This document shows positions 5,770 to 5,978 of a stretch of DNA of 5,978 nt, one piece after another; within the stretch, counting starts at the first letter, position 1; every line of letters begins with the position of its first letter. A program made the position numbers and the translations under genes. Source of the DNA: Bacteroidota bacterium (GTDB lineage: Bacteria > Bacteroidota > Bacteroidia > Bacteroidales > Lentimicrobiaceae); assembly GCA_023441805.1 (NCBI GenBank), contig JAEZNO010000008.1:1-5978 (forward strand), written 5' to 3'. Below the pieces are notes generated by a model. It ran no database searches. It had not been told where the DNA came from and saw only the letters and a list, made by a program, of their open reading frames with translations.

Positions 5770-5806
5770 GAGACCCTTTGGGGCTTGAATCCCTCAAAGG
5801 GTTTTG
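5770..5806 (+). terminator. Rho-independent terminator of purB
   Basis: ACCCTTTGGGG (5773-5783) pairs with CCTCAAAGGGT (5792-5802) in an 11-bp stem with one G-U pair, closed by an 8-nt loop. TTTT (5802-5805) follows at the base of the stem, and the outer bases 5771-5772 can pair with it. The stem ends about 105 nt after the purB stop, consistent with termination of purB transcription. On the minus strand there is no immediate T-run, so it looks one-directional. Confidence 0.8.
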
Positions 5807-5978
5807 TATTGCTGAGAAGATATTGAGCTTAGATGGGACAATTCACTATTTATCATTCAATGTCGTTTAGTTAAGGAATTATCATAATCGCTTGTAATTA
5901 ATTGAGTAACCTTTTTTACCACTCATAATTCGTCGAGGATTTCTCCTTTTTGGTCTGACAATTTCTCTTGTCTTTGAT
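5807..5978. other. Right-edge region without a confident gene
   Basis: No recognisable plus-strand gene or RNA is seen. On the minus strand a frame is open from the right edge to a TGA at 5884-5882, giving 31 residues that end GKKGYSINYKRL, with about 13 Lys/Arg among them. This could be the C-terminal tail of a gene converging on purB, but an open run of that length is also likely by chance in AT-rich DNA, and I recognise no family. Confidence 0.3.

Overview
The window is an AT-rich bacterial chromosomal segment that most probably comes from a member of the Bacteroidota, perhaps Bacteroidales. The lineage call is an inference from three things. Four of the genes have upstream sequences resembling the Bacteroidota sigma-ABfr promoter (TTG/TTTG, 19-21 nt, TAnnTTTG). 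Their leaders look very short and lack clear Shine-Dalgarno sites. The encoded proteins also resemble Bacteroidota family versions: a stand-alone proline dehydrogenase of about 390 residues, a 450-residue PurB of the E. coli type, and an RHS fragment with the PDHLG and PFGE signatures.

Layout. Positions 1-290 hold the truncated tail of an RHS-repeat gene that enters from the left edge. It loses RHS homology soon after the PFGE motif and runs through a 28-bp REP-like palindrome before its stop. Positions 291-571 hold no convincing gene, only small repeats. On the minus strand follow a LutA-type CCG-domain protein (572-1297), without lutB or lutC beside it in the window, and aroB (1453-2571). 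On the plus strand, divergent from aroB, lies a monofunctional proline dehydrogenase (2663-3838). A 63-residue protein of unknown function (3994-4185) and purB (4344-5696) follow. A rho-independent terminator closes purB at about 5770-5805. The right edge (5807-5978) has no confident gene, only a short basic minus-strand reading frame.

Function. These are mostly unlinked housekeeping functions: the second step of the shikimate pathway (AroB), two steps of purine synthesis (PurB), proline catabolism (proline dehydrogenase), and probably lactate or related redox metabolism (LutA). Most genes appear to have their own promoter, so the window looks like a series of single-gene units rather than an operon. 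I found no new multi-gene system. The points most worth a second look are the RHS/REP junction beside an orphan lutA, a perfect 12-bp palindrome overlapping the predicted proline dehydrogenase promoter, and tandem promoter-like elements before purB, one of them inside an inverted repeat.
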